From Trametopsis cervina (taxonomy: Eukaryota; Basidiomycota; Agaricomycetes; Polyporales; Irpicaceae), in the NCBI GenBank assembly GCA_022385755.1, contig MU278351.1:251594-315593 (forward strand): 64,000 bases of DNA, written 5' to 3'. Positions 12,201-25,544 of this stretch are shown in pieces. The notes under the pieces were generated by a model. It was given only the letters and a program-made list of their open reading frames with translations, had not been told where the DNA came from and did no database searches. Numbering within the stretch: position 1 is the stretch's first letter; each line of letters starts with the position of its first letter. The translations under genes and the position numbers were made by a program.

Positions 12201-12648
12201 CTAACTCAGAGTGGAAGAGAGAGTGCCGGCGTTTACTTCGATGCCGTGATCCGTCACTGTGTCATCAAACCATGCCTAAATATGGTATGCGGTGTAGTAA
12301 ACGTAGAGTAGCCGGTACTGCACTTCGGTCACATCACCATCGTTCTTTCGATACTTCCCTGTGCCTCATAGCAACCAGATAATATCAAACTAATTCTTCT
12401 AAAATCCACCCCCCGATTGAAGCATCTAGACCCAGCAGTGAATCATCAAACTCTCGCGCTGCGGATAAAAGTGAGAACTTTGCGCCACGCCCATGCGAGG
12501 ATTGCTAAATCTACATGCAATAAAACTGGTCCCATCATACCCCAGAACAAAGGCAAATAAGTTCCCGAATATTTCTGACCCACATCACTAGCGTAATGGG
12601 ATATGCAGCCCCAACCAATGCGATGAATAGATAAGGCTGAGAAGCCAT
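12201..12648 (-). CDS. possible small hypothetical gene
   Basis: Low-confidence model. An ATG at 12646-12648 opens a frame with a hydrophobic N-terminus (PYLFIALVGAAYPITLVMW). After a possible intron, frames reading AKFSLLSAAREFDDSLLGLDA, GKYRKNDGDVTEVQYRLLY and AWFDDTVTDHGIEVNAG follow, ending at a TAG at 12201-12203. The composition of these pieces is protein-like, but I could not fix the introns and recognise no family. The model would lie just upstream of the CCDC25-like gene on the same strand. Confidence 0.28.
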
Positions 12649-12989
12649 ACGTCCGAAGCAAGCGCCATCAACATTGTCGACTGCTTGTCTTTCAAGCTCA
12701 AGATCTGCTGGTGAGGCCCGGTATCGTTCTCAAGATTCACACAGGATCACTAGCTGAGCCTCCTTGAATCTAAGAATAATGGTGCCGGTGGTCGATGATG
12801 CAGCTCCGCGAATATCGGTCGGTGTCCAGCAAGCTTTCGAAGATACGATCATCTCCTTGAAGTCTACGATGGGATCGAAGTTACAGGGGTGCAATCGTAC
12901 TATGGACGTGTTACAGGCCGACAGTGGGTGTAGAGCTGTTTCTCTTATGAGTACGGAATGTTATAGATAGTGCGTGAAACAGGATATAT

Positions 12990-14667
12990 CTATGATATCT
13001 TGACGACAACCTTGTCCCTCTTTCCTTGGATCTCCTGTATGTTCTTATAGCCAGAGAGACCCAAGGTGATCTCGAGGTCCGCCAATGTTATACGCAATAC
13101 CTCTTCGACGCCCTCTTGTCCACCAACCGTCAGGCCATACATGAACGGACGGGCCACTGAAACTCAATAAATTAAATGCTCTGCGGTTTAAGTGGCAGAG
13201 ACTTACGCAAAACACCCTGAGCGCCGAGGGCCATTGCCTTGATGACATCACTTCCTGTCCGAATACCCGAGTCGAAAAGGACGGTGAGTTTCCCGCTTGC
13301 CTGTGCCTCTTGGATCTTTGGGGAGGCGCAGATCTTGTCCAGCGCCCAGATGGCGGGAATAGAGCCCTCGACTTGTCTTCCACCTGATGAGAATGAAGAT
13401 CAGACCGGCGTATATCGCAGTACCAATAGGCGAAAGATGAATACCGTGATTGGAGACTACGATGCCGTCTAGCTTGTGCTCCAGTGCCAGTTCTGCATCC
13501 TGTGAGTGTATTCGTTAACAACGTGATATCAGAGCTATACATTAGTATGCCCACCTCTACCGACAAGATGCCCTTCAATATGATAGGACCGTCCCAATGC
13601 TTGCGTATGTGTTCCAGGTTCTCCCAACTCTTGAACGTACCCGAGTTCACCTCTTTAATCCACTGAGAAGCAAGGAAGATCAGCTCTGTCGCCTTCTCAT
13701 CGCCCTCGGCGTAGAGCTTCTCAAACTTCTCAGGTGAATAGGGATACTCGGGGTATTCAGTGATAGGTTTCTTGCCGAACCTGGCCATGAAGACGGGGTC
13801 GGACAGCCCAATTTGCGAGCCGACGCTGTGCATGAAGGGGAGATACGCCGTCGCGAGGTCGTGCGGCCGCCAGCCTAGAAGCATTGTGTCCAGAGTGATA
13901 ATGAGAGCGGTGTATCCGCTTGCTTTCGCCCGTTTGAGCAGGGACTCAGTGATGTCTTCAGAAACGGGCCTGGTAAAGACCGTACATGTGAGCGCTCAGT
14001 TTGTACGATCAGAAGATTCCAACAAATAAAGCATCGAAGAATCCGTATGCTGATACCAAGAGGCAGATATATGTACATACCAGTAAAGTTGGTACCACCG
14101 GTGGCCGTCTCCGTTGGCCTCTGCTACAGCCTCGATGGTACGCGTAGCGGCGGTGCTCATGCAGTATGGGATACCAAGCTTGGCTGCGGCCTTCGTTGTC
14201 GCTATCTCAGCATCGGGGTGCACGATTCCTTGTACCCCAACCGGAGACACAATTATTGGAGATCGGTATTGCACGCCAAAGAGAGTGGTCTGCAACATCG
14301 TCTTGGTCAATTGGTCGATTTGAAACAGAACACGATACGCACATTCAAATCCCTTTTGGTGGCATCACGAAGCATGCGAGGGATGATCTTCCACTTCTCT
14401 AGCTCAGCTCGGTTCGCGGCATCTGCGGTACCGTTGCCTGCACTGCCCGCGACGTACATGAAGGCACCTGGAAGCGACAAAGATATTTGTACGGTCCAAA
14501 CCTCTTGAAAGGAGATCTAGCATGTACTCACCTGGCTGATCCTTGAGCTTCTCACGAGCTCTCTCCTCGAGTTCATTGATATACAACGTGCCGAGGGCTG
14601 GTCCCTTTCTACGGGCGTATATGTCGAGCATGTAGGACGACCATGATGTGAATTCGGTGGCCGACAT
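12990..14667 (-). CDS. FMN-dependent 2-hydroxyacid dehydrogenase / lactate 2-monooxygenase-like
   Basis: Flavoenzyme of the glycolate oxidase / cytochrome b2 / lactate monooxygenase family, which oxidises (S)-2-hydroxyacids using FMN in a TIM barrel. It starts at the ATG 14665-14667 (MSATEFTSWSSYMLDIY). Family landmarks in order: FGVQYRSPIIVSPVGVQG, KLGIPYCMSTAATRTIEAVAEA, YTALIITLDTMLLGWRPHDL, the active-site lysine strand GPIILKGILS, the catalytic His-Gly-Gly-Arg segment VVSNHGGRQVEGS (split by an intron after SNH), and the FMN phosphate-binding stretch DSGIRTGSDVIKAMALGA. It ends KRDKVVVKIS at the stop 12990-12992. There is no cytochrome b5 domain, so it is not a b2-type lactate dehydrogenase. 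The preferred substrate cannot be told. The linker after DLATAYLPF is long, as in lactate monooxygenase-like members. Confidence 0.9.
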
Positions 14668-15511
14668 GGCTAAGTGTCTGTGCAGGGATAAGAGGTGACA
14701 GGAAGTGGGCAAAGAGGTACCGTATGCTGATCCATCATGGCATCGGGAAAGCCTCTATTTCACGGTTTTGGCCCGGGTCTGGTGACCTCGATAGGATGCT
14801 AGTGTTTCCGTGTATGACCCTGGGAACCTGGACTGAACCTGGCCGATGTTCAGCAGCGCACTGTATTATCTGCCTGAGATTCCAGATCAAGCATTCTGAT
14901 AAATCTAAAGAACCGACTCACGGATAGAAAGCACGAGGAAAGAGCGGATATCTGACGATTACTCGCGCTAACCTGCGTCCGTTACGGATATTGAATCTCA
15001 GATGGGTGCCGTGCCGCCGGGCGTGTCGCCGCCGGAACCTGCGCATCTCACCAAGTTCAGCGACGGACAAACTACCAACAAGGTGTGCGATGGTTGATTC
15101 ATTGCTTCGCGAAGTCTAAAAATAATATCTCCTTAGGGCCTCTAGTTCAGGCCATACTTCGTAGTTATAGGCGCAGAAAGTCGCCACAATTTGCACGTCA
15201 AAATTCGCACTGGCAGCGCTGCGTCTATCGACGGAACCCCGTGTTCGTCATCGCTGCAGAGCTCGCAAGATCTCCAGTACTACCTTGTTATAATCGCCCT
15301 TGTTCAACCGACGGACGATTCTTCTTCCATAATATGTGAGGAAGATATGTGTACCCAGTGACTGCTTGCGTTATGCTGACTACGCGTGCAGTCGGCGATT
15401 TGATTCCAATTTCTCACTGTCGCGTGGCCATTTCCACGCGAAACCTTCAACTCGCCCATTTGTGCCTGGCAGGTTAAAGTATCGACACCATCTCGTGAAC
15501 CTGGCCACATT
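14668..15511. other. divergent intergenic region
   Basis: Contains the promoters of the FMN dehydrogenase (-) and the DUF4536 gene (+). No frame with a recognisable motif. Confidence 0.5.
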
Positions 15512-15808
15512 ATGTCGACTGTAGGGGTCAAAGAACCTATCCGCACTGACGTGGCACCAGAACAAGCAGTCCAAGAATGCTTAACATGCCGAATCATTGG
15601 TACAGGCGCATTAGCTGGCGTGGGCATCTACGCCCTGCAAGCTTCTCGCCCTCACGCCCCGGGGTCAATTGTTGGCAAGAGGATCATGGCCGGGCTGGGC
15701 GTTGGTACGTTGCTAGTCTTCGAATCATACTTGCAGGTATCCCATTGAGTTCAATTTCGCGTCATTGCAGGGTTCCTTATCGCTAGTGCGTTCCGCTGGT
15801 CGAAGTAG
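15512..15808 (+). CDS. DUF4536 / DMAC1-like small mitochondrial membrane protein
   Basis: Two exons, 15512-15704 and 15771-15808, encode 76 residues. The conserved core is ECLTCRIIGTGALAGVGIYAL, a Cys-x-x-Cys-Arg motif leading into a membrane segment, followed by a second hydrophobic segment that crosses the intron (GKRIMAGLGV, then GFLIASAFRWSK). This fits the DUF4536 family, which includes the distal membrane-arm assembly component 1 of mitochondrial complex I. Without splicing the frame runs on to a false stop at 15748. The family call rests on the CxxCR-TM-TM layout and the size; a related small membrane protein is the alternative. Confidence 0.62.
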
Positions 15809-16215
15809 CCCCACGTATCATACTGTCCTGCGCTAGCTCTAGCTCGAGCAATTCTGACAGCACAGTACGGCACCTATTACGAACTATATCTGAGTAATGT
15901 ACCGACCCCCGTACTGTATTAAAGAAACCTAACCTCCATTCAAACCTACGCGATGGCACGGAGCAAGCTCTCGTTTGGTACACCACCGTCCGACAACATT
16001 GCCGTCGCTTCCAACCTTCATTCAATGGTGAATAGTGATAAGCCGGTCGGAATTGCCGTGATAGACGTCCAGCTACACACATTGCCATAGTTGCATTGCA
16101 CGGACACGCAGAGAAGCTAGTTCTGCTGACCCTCTCACGCCAATACCGTATGTCAGACCTGCAAACAATGCATTGAAGAGATGTATTGATGGGTCTGAAT
16201 GATGCCACTAATACG
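15809..16215. other. convergent intergenic region
   Basis: Between the 3' ends of the DUF4536 gene (+) and the SUN-like gene (-). Nothing else seen. Confidence 0.45.
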
Positions 16216-19200
16216 CTACTTAACTCCATATTGCAGGATCCCAACGTCCGACTCTGAGTCATCCGCGTCTGTATCTATCCACACTTCCCCTTCGCTTGCA
16301 TCCGCGTCCGACGCCTTACCGCCCCATTCACATGGCTCAGGCAGCCCTCCTCGAGACGGTATCCCAGCCGGCAAGGTACTGTGTGAGTAGCGCGCGCGCT
16401 CACCACTCTCCTCGCGATGCCAATCATTAGCGTCCTCAGTGTTGTCACTTTTCTGGTCCCGCGAAGAAGAGCCTGCCGAGGTGCTTGCGCCAGCCAATAT
16501 ATCAGACGGCGTAGCAGATTCGACAGGCCGTCCGCCTTTCGAGCTCTTGACCTCATGTAGGTGCGCCGTACGTGCCCAGTGCTTAGCAGACTTTGGGCCA
16601 GGCGGCATCATGCCCATACTAAAGCTCTGGGAAATCGCACTGGAATGCGAGCGTTGTATAGGCGGACGGGGTCCAGTCCGAGGGAGCGGTGCAGTAGACT
16701 GAGAGACACGCGTGGGTGTGGAAGGCGCGTACGCTGGGGAATTGAGCCGTGAGTTACTTCTCGCCGCAGTGGGAGTCCTTGGGCGGACGACGATCGCAAG
16801 CTTCCGGCCTCCGGTAACTGGATGGACCCGCTTGCTTCTGGGAAAGCCGTCGCTTGCTTGAACGCTTTGAGAAATCTCAGCCTTCACGGGCGAGTCTAAG
16901 GCGCAAAGGAGCTCAACCAGTGTCCCGGATATGCAACAAAACGAGACACACCTGAGCGCTTATCTTGTTCTCTCAATGTCGTCTCTGGAACGTGGCTTGG
17001 CGGAGGACTGACACTTCGGCTTGTGAAACGATTCACCCAGTCACCGCTAATACTCAGGGTGCGGCGCCCCCATCCGCGTAATGAAGACGTACGCGACCGT
17101 ATGCCGCCATCTTCTGAGCCTGTTCCCCGAATAAGCTCATGTCTCGATCCGCGAGTCAAGGCCATGAACACCAGCACGGCAAGCAGCAGGCACAACTGAG
17201 CGATGCCTAGCCGCTTTTCTAGGATCACCTGAGTATCAAAACCCATCAACATACATAAAAATTTAAACAAATGACAAGATATACCTCATCAGTTAAATGG
17301 TTGACCCGTTGAAGCAGCTCAATGTGCTGCAGTTCAAGCCGCTGCTGTTGTTGCTCGAAATGGCTAACGGAGCGTTGATACGTCTGGGCTTGTGCCTTGC
17401 CCTAGAAAGAGTAAAGGCACAATTCTAGATCAGAAATGACGCAGTCGACTGTCAGATCAACATACCAGCCCTTCCAGTCGACCGACATCTTCACCGAGCT
17501 TCCGAAGCATATCCCGCACATTGGCAGTGTGGTCCTCGACAAATCGAGCATAAAGGGAGGTGTTCGTCTCCAAAGCGGTGAGACGGTTCATGATGGTACG
17601 ATAAATTGACTCGCCACCGGAAGAGGGCGGAGTATGCGAGGCGATAGTCAGTGACTGGGAAAGCGTGGTTGATGCGGACGGTGTCGACGTCGAGCGATCG
17701 GAAGAGGCAGCCTGATTTATGGAGACGGATGATACCGCAGAAGAATGAGAGAAAAACGAGGGATTTTGGGACGAGACTGGGGACGCAGGAGCAGATAATG
17801 ATAATGATACAGAGTGTGATGAAGGAGCCTGTGCGATTGTGATGCTATTGTACAATGAGTCCGTAATGTGTCGTCTTTCCGAGTCGTGAGTTGTATCCAA
17901 GATATGGGTCTGTGATGCAGGGAGCGGATGTGGGTTGACCGTATGGTCCGAGGAGCCTGAGATAGTGGCAGTATAGCCTGTGGTGCGTATAACGGTCGTC
18001 ACCGAAGGAACACCCTCAGTCTGCTCTGCGCCTGCCAACGCGGGGGAAGGTTCTCCTGACACATGCACTGGACTATGAGTAGTATGTGACGAGGCGACGG
18101 AGGTCGCGGCCTCCGAGTGGGGTTCAGTCTGCGCTGAGGGAACCGAGGTGGGGTGTTCCCCAGGGTGGTTGGTGGCACCAGTAGAAGGATGACCAGCAGC
18201 CGTATCAGGGTCGGTCCTCTTTACTGGTTGAGGCGGCTCCTGTGAAACTTCAGCGGGCACCACAATGCCCTCAACAGCCCGCCTAGCCCGGCTTTCAGAC
18301 TCCCATAGATCCCACTTCCAATGCTCCAGGTGCGTGAGACCGTATACACGCAATATCGACAGCGGGCAATAAAACTCGCTGCCATAATGAGAGTGAAAGT
18401 CGATGCGAATGAAGCGATAGAAATCACCGAGTGTGGTAGGCGGATGGAAAGACTGTAGAGCGTTCTGAGTTAGCGGGTACAGGTCTATTCTAATGCAGTC
18501 AAAGGGCGCACCTGTATGCCTCTTGTGTTCTTCCCGCGGTATGTGCCCGCAACGACCCAGCCGTCCGTGTCGGTCGTGTACGTCTTCGCGACACTAACAG
18601 TAAAGTCCTTGAACACCCCGCTAAAGAACTCATAGTTCGCCATCTGCACCGTATCAATGCGGATGTCGTCACAAAGTTCCACGACGACAAACTGGTTCTT
18701 GTCGTTACATGGACTGAGCATGTATCGGTCCTTCTTCGACGACAGTATCGACGCCGGCGACTTGGCAGACTTGTGCGCTGTATGCACACGCGCGGAGCAG
18801 TCCGTGGAGGCATAGTTGAAGCGGTCTGTGAGCGGTATGCGGAAGTAGGGAGCGTCGGGTACCAGGGCCTCTACAGCGTCGACTGGTGGACTGTGGCTAG
18901 CCCCAGGCAGGGCGACGTTGATAGTAGGCTCCGGAGGAGAGTCTTTCAGCACTGCGCCCGCGGGTGCCTGGCTGGATCCTGACGGAGGATGCACTGATGC
19001 TGTGCGCTGTTCCCTGAGCACGCTGACCAGCTGCCTCTCCTTCCACTCTTCAAAAGACAACAACACATCGTCCTCTGTGCCTTCTGGGGGTGATAGCGGC
19101 CTTAGGCAGCACTGAGGCCCGTCATCGCGTTTAGGTGCTTGACGCGCTAGCGCACGGAACGGGTCATTGAGCGTCGACGGGAAAGAGAGGGCAGCAGTGG

Positions 19201-19234
19201 TAAAGGCAAGGACCAGCAACGATTGAAGCCACAT
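16216..19234 (-). CDS. SLP1: SUN-like protein of the Slp1/SUCO family
   Basis: ER membrane protein whose yeast homologue Slp1, with Emp65, protects folding membrane proteins; the animal homologue is SUCO/OPT. It starts at 19234 with a signal peptide (MWLQSLLVLAFTTAALSFP). The family motif LLSFEEWKERQ follows near residue 60. The SUN-like domain spans about residues 150-290 (DRFNYASTDCSARV, SSKKDRYMLSPC, QFVVVELCDDIRIDTVQMANYEFFSG, then after an intron FYRFIRIDFHSHYGSEFYCPLS and RVYGLTHLE). A Ser/Thr/Pro-rich linker, a coiled coil (MNRLTALETN, RKLGEDVGRLEGL, then LQHIELLQRVNHL), a single TM (LGIAQLCLLLAVLVFMAL) and a long disordered Ser/Arg-rich tail complete it. The stop is at 16216-16218. 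Confidence 0.9.
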
Positions 19235-19669
19235 GCGAGTTGCAAACTGTCGTCAACGTTGAGACCGACGAACTGCCAGCTCGCCTTCAGGGACTGGGTA
19301 ATGGTGAGGTAAAGGTTAGAGACAAATGATGTGGGGGGCTTTAGCGCTACGAGCTGATAAGTTATTTACAGGCCGCGAGCCACGTCACATAGACGTGGAC
19401 TACTGCACCGAAGTTTTGCACAGCAGCATACACATGAGAACACATAGCTTGAAATGGTATCGAATGAATAGACCACATGCATGTAACAGCACCAACAACT
19501 AAGTAGCACTCGAACATGAACTACGCAGCTAAGAAAACTCCAGCGGTGACAATTGAACAAAGGAGGATGTATCAAAGTCCGTATACATTACGACAATTTG
19601 CCTGTGTATTCCTCCCAGTGACAGCCTACGGGCTGCTCACCAATTTCAGTGTGTAGCTTATGCGCCGCA
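19235..19669. other. short intergenic region
   Basis: Promoter of the SUN-like gene and 3' flank of the V-ATPase gene. No gene seen. Confidence 0.45.
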
Positions 19670-20582
19670 CTATTGGGAATCCTGTCAGTGTTTGTGTATC
19701 TACACCAGAGAGACAAGATACTGACGATGTCGCCAAGACCGCTCGCTTTCGAGTTCATGATCAGTGCAACAATGAGCCCTATGATTAATGTCAATAAACG
19801 ATATACTTGCGGATAGCACTGTGCAACAACTTACCGTAAAGACCCAAGACTTCGGCGAAAATGAGGATTAGGATCTGAGGCAGAGGAGTTCAGACATCAA
19901 TAGCAGGGTGCATATGTGTTTACGTACCATGCCGACGAAGAGTCGCGGCTGCTGCGCTGTGCCTCGTACACCGGCGTCACCAACAATACCAATAGCGAAG
20001 CCGGCAGCGAGACCGGCGAGCCCGACAGAGAGACCAGCACCGAGTTGAACAAAGCCTTGGTAGAGGGGCATTTGGACAGCGACTAGATTGGGAGGTAAGC
20101 ACCATAGGCCGTTCAGCAGCCAATCGAAGACGTACGGTCCGAGGAGATCAAAACTGACACGACAAGGCCATAGATCTTGCAGAACATGAGCACGCAAATT
20201 CACAGTGACGTGGAAACAGCGCAACTCACAGCAATGATACCAGCCATGATAACGGGGATAACACACTTCATCATCAGGTCAGGGCGGAGGACTGACATAG
20301 CGGAAATGCCGACTCCTGACTTGGCCGTTCCATAACTATCGTCATATGTCAGAACTACGCGTATATATCGTTTGAACGCATAACATACCTCGCTCCTATA
20401 CCTAAGAACCAGCATATAACGTTTCTACTTCACCAACGAAAAAAATGAGAACTTACACGTGAAGACAATGGCACTGGTGCAGCCCTGACAAAAGTGGTAT
20501 GAGGTATGCAACCAACACGAAGTAGGCGGTCTCTTACCATGGCACCAAAGAAGGGCGCGTAGACAGGACACAAGTCAGACAT
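19670..20582 (-). CDS. VMA3: V-type H+-ATPase proteolipid subunit c
   Basis: Forms the proton-carrying rotor ring of the vacuolar ATPase V0 sector. It starts at 20582 with [15 protein letters not shown], almost identical to yeast Vma3. Seven or so short exons encode four TM helices: [59 protein letters not shown] with [10 protein letters not shown], and [21 protein letters not shown]. The Glu in FAEVLGLYG is the essential proton-binding residue. I chose the final splice GACATC|gtcagt..gacag|GAT, which ends the protein at the TAG 19670-19672 after [14 protein letters not shown], the normal length (about 164). Reading through instead adds about 45 residues to a stop at 19588. Confidence 0.92.
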
Positions 20583-20887
20583 AGTGGACTGGTATGATAG
20601 GATAGAAGAAGAGGGAGATGATGAACGTCGTTGCTGCAGGCGGCGACGGACGACTTCGCCAACTGCGTCAACAATCGGTTAAACCCGAGACTGCGCAAAG
20701 CTCCGCTTGAAATCCGGACGTCACATCTCGTGACCCACCATGAAATGAGCTCTCTCTTGCCTGCTAATGGCAGCCAAAGCACGAACGACAAAGTTTTCCG
20801 TAATAACCGTAAATTGTACATTTAATACGTAGTCTAGGGAATAGATAGTAATGCAACTGATCAAAATGCGACTAGAGACGACAACGC
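20583..20887. other. short intergenic region
   Basis: About 300 nt between the 3' end of thioredoxin reductase and the start of the V-ATPase subunit c gene, both on the minus strand. It should hold the V-ATPase promoter. Confidence 0.45.
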
Positions 20888-22110
<1,223 letters not shown>

Positions 22111-22975
22111 TTTCCTGTTGTGAGATTTCTGGGGCGGTGGTGAGGGGGTGTAGCTGGCGATGCTGGCGAGGGGTAGTACCCTTGAAAGCACTCTGGAGGA
22201 TAGGGATCTCAGCGTGGAAAGCAGGATGGTCGGATTTTATACACAGGCCGCTCTGGTCACGGTCAGCGTCCAGCCAACTTAGTCAAGAGATGTTCAATCA
22301 GTCACGTGAGCAACACAATAATCACCCGTGATTGGTTGGCTACTGCTTAGCTGGAAATCATGTACCTCGGGTTGGACCTTCCTTGTTACCTCAACGGTCG
22401 CCGTTGAGCATGTCAAGGATGCTGGCAGAAGAGAAGACCTCCGATTGGGTGCCTTTGAGCGGCGGTGCTGTCTCCACGTCCAGCCACACTCGAGCTTACA
22501 CGCAGCTTACTGTACGGTACGACTACGAGATCATCCACTGCGTATCTTATCACTACGCTGACCAAGCTCTGTCGTTGAGGGATTACAGCGCTCTCGTGTT
22601 CTGATTGGTTGGTGATTGTTGATAGTGTTGTCTGAGAGAAGTGGCATTCTATTGGCGCGGAGGGAGCCCAACTGCGATTGGAAGAACCATGCTCGTGGAC
22701 TCAACGCTGCAATTCTTCCTGGATCTACGCCGTGTGTTAAGCCCCCTTTCTCCTACTCAACAGATCCGCTCAGCTTGCAGACCGGCACAAATGTTACAAG
22801 GAGTTGATCACCGTGGGTTCTCAAGCGCGAGTCCGTTCACCCGTGTACTAACCAGGTCCAGGTTTAGTGACATTGCGGCCACTTATCCAGAACTATTGTC
22901 CGGTCCAGATCGGAGTGGCTGGGACTTTCAGATATACTCTTTCTGCACATATATCGATAAGAATGCAGCGAGACC
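22111..22975. other. divergent intergenic region
   Basis: About 0.87 kb between thioredoxin reductase (-) and the tetraspanin (+). Only short frames; it should contain both promoters. Confidence 0.5.
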
Positions 22976-24522
22976 GTGCAAGTGAATCCTGCGGGAGATC
23001 ATGCGGCTGACACGTCCGCAGGCGTGATTCTCCAAAACTCCATGTCAGCCTTCGCTGCGGTGAGCAACACGATTCACCTGGTGTCTCGCCATACTCATTC
23101 TGTCATGCAATCCTCAATCCGAAGGCGCTCAGGGGCTATCAATCTTGGGCACCCTGCGCCCTTCACTCAGTGTAGCGCAACATCAAGCTACAGTATTCAG
23201 GACCTAGCCGCGTATTCCGAAGACAATCCTGGGCTACCTACCGTAACACTGGTAACACCAGATGCTCCACGCGGCGAATCTTATATTTCTCTCAACAATG
23301 ACGGTATTGCACTTGTGTCGAATGATGGCCAATGTTCTCTGGGTGCTCTGGGTTTCTCGTCTCGTGGTGAACGGCGGACTAGCCTTGGCAAAGCAAATAC
23401 CATCCTACCTCTTGAGTCTGTCCGTTTGTCGCGACCTGTCCCACTGTCGGCATCTTCTGGCCACTCTAGTACCGCCTCACTGTCTAGTGTCAGCTCACTC
23501 AAGTACAATCACTTCCCCGTTGCAGGCACCAAGCTGACCGCCAAGTTTCCTATCTCTACAACCGTCAAGAAACTTGCCGTCGAATTCTCTGACGATACGA
23601 GCGATTTGGGCATCGAAACGTGCGATCGCTGGTCAATCCATAAATGGTGCCTATTATTTTCCGTCCTGTCCCTGCTCTGCTATGGCACTGCGGGCCTCGC
23701 GTACGCAGTTTTAACGTGGTTCCAATGTGAGTCTTCCCCCTACCATATATGACAGCACACTCAGATACACCTCCGTTATTAGCGTGGGAGCAAGCAGAAG
23801 TGATGTCTGTTGCCAACTATGACATCCTCGTGCTGATTACCCTGGCCTCGTCGATTATCCTCCTCACCTTCGCTATCGGCGTGACCGGCACAATCCTCAA
23901 CTCCCGTCCCATCCTGGCTGTCTATTCGCTGCTGCTCTGGCCTGCGCTGATCTCGATCCTCGCCATTGGCTATACGGCTTACAAACGATTTGCGTTCTCC
24001 CTTGATCGGAAGTTGAACCTCGCGTGGAGCCAGTGGTATACGCCCGACGGACGACTGATTATCCAGAACTCGCTTCAATGTTGCGGATATTATAGCCCCT
24101 TGCACGAAGCTGCGGCCAGTGCGCGTTGCTACATTCGCTCCTCACTCCCAGGATGCAAGAGCAAACTGCTCCGATTCGAGAGGATGAACCTCCAGAGTGT
24201 GTGGACCGTCGCATTCTCCATTGTTCCTGTACACATTGTCAACATCTTTGTCTCACTGCTGTGCTCCAACCATGTCAACAGGACGTTCGGGAAGGGCATC
24301 GTGCCCAGGCAGTACAGACTGCGCGGGGCGGACGTGCAAGCAAATGCTGCAAAGATTTTAGCGACGGTGCGACAGACTAGCACCGTCGTTCGACCCGCCC
24401 CCGCCCGCTCATCTGCCAGTGGGGTGCCAAGGGAAGACAAGGTTGACGCTCGGCGGGTATGTGACATCGTGCCTGCCTCGTTACGACCTGGCTATGGCCC
24501 GCTCCCTCACAAAATAGAATGA
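22976..24522 (+). CDS. tetraspanin (basidiomycete Tsp2-like) with long N-terminal extension
   Basis: Four-TM membrane organiser. Exons 22976-23726 and 23795-24522 give 492 residues. About 220 Ser/Thr-rich residues come first (for example SASSGHSSTASLSSVSSL), then TM1 (WCLLFSVLSLLCYGTAGLAY), TM2 (YDILVLITLASSIILLTFAI), TM3 (ILAVYSLLLWPALISILAIG), a large extracellular loop, TM4 (SVWTVAFSIVPVHIVNIFVS) and a basic tail. The loop has the tetraspanin CCG motif (Q-CCG-YYSP) and two more cysteines (ARCY, PGCK), the classic four-Cys pattern. The start is uncertain: another ATG in frame lies at 23041. The long N-terminal region is not part of the common tetraspanin fold and is probably disordered and cytosolic. 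Confidence 0.85.
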
Positions 24523-25544
24523 TACTTGTTCAACTGTACGGTATATCAGGGGCTTGGAATCCATGTCATCGACGTACTCTCCCCCGCGGGCATGCTGCTC
24601 TCTTTGCTGATGAGCGACGGTAATCTCTTGTCCTGACTGAATGTCTCCCCGCAGCAGGTCCCCGGGGATGTGTCGACAGGAATCCCTCCTCCTCTTTCCT
24701 TGTCTTTTAGTACGCGGACCATGGACAAGCATCCTTTCACCAGTTATCCCTCAAGCCGACTCTTCGTCATTATGTGCCCTGTGGCTGCGCGCGCCGCACA
24801 TTCATTACGAGCGCACAGCGATTTGGTCCAGATTTTCTTAACAACAGGATCTGAGGCGTCTCAAATCGATTGTGGCGCGCCGGAACTTCCGATGGCTTTT
24901 CCCAAACCTAAGTGTATAGCACCGCGCGTTTACTCAAATTCCTTCGCAGGATCGCACGCCGTTGCAGAAGAGGAGCCTTTGCACGTCTGCGAGTTTTATT
25001 GTGACCTATCGCTATTAAAATACGCTATGAAGGTTGACTCGGAGGACAGAACACTCGGAAGTGCCATCCCGGGCATCTATACCATACTCTCAATTATTCT
25101 TTCACACAGGACTGCAGAAAACCCTGCTGTGGTTTTCTCGGTGGTGCTCAGTCACGACCTTCCCCGTGAAGAGCATGGGATCGCACATTTGCCACCGTCA
25201 GACGCAGGTTCAATTGTTAGAACAGACATCGAAAATGCGCGTCGTTCGGAGGAGGGGTTAAAATAGGCAGAATAAAAAGTCGAATAAACGAGGCTAGGAT
25301 TCCTAAAGTCGCAATACATTTTTTGTCCTCTACAGTACAGCTTTATACATAATATCCATAGACTTGTGGCCAGCCCACGCTCGATGATAGTTGCCTAAAG
25401 TAGAAGCGTTTCGGTCTCCGCTTGCTACCGGCCCATCCAGTATTCGTTCTCCGCTTGAGTCCGAGGCCGACGCCGACCGCTGTGATCTCACGCAGCCTTC
25501 ACACTTCTTCCGCCTCGTCCCATTCCTCTCTTGTCAGCTGTAAG
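24523..25544. other. 1-kb region without a supported gene
   Basis: Contains a 198-codon frame on + (24670-25266) with no motif, no TM pattern and no extension through splice sites. It may be a chance frame or an orphan. The last part carries the 5' leader of the next gene. Confidence 0.4.

Noticed and set aside
9505..16215. Search for tRNA genes or transposon ends in the gaps
   Set aside because: No B-box-like GGTTCGAATCC with a matching acceptor stem, and no paired inverted repeats with target duplication, were seen by eye.
24670..25266. 198-codon open frame on +
   Set aside because: No recognisable motif or splice extension; could be an orphan gene, but nothing supports it beyond length.
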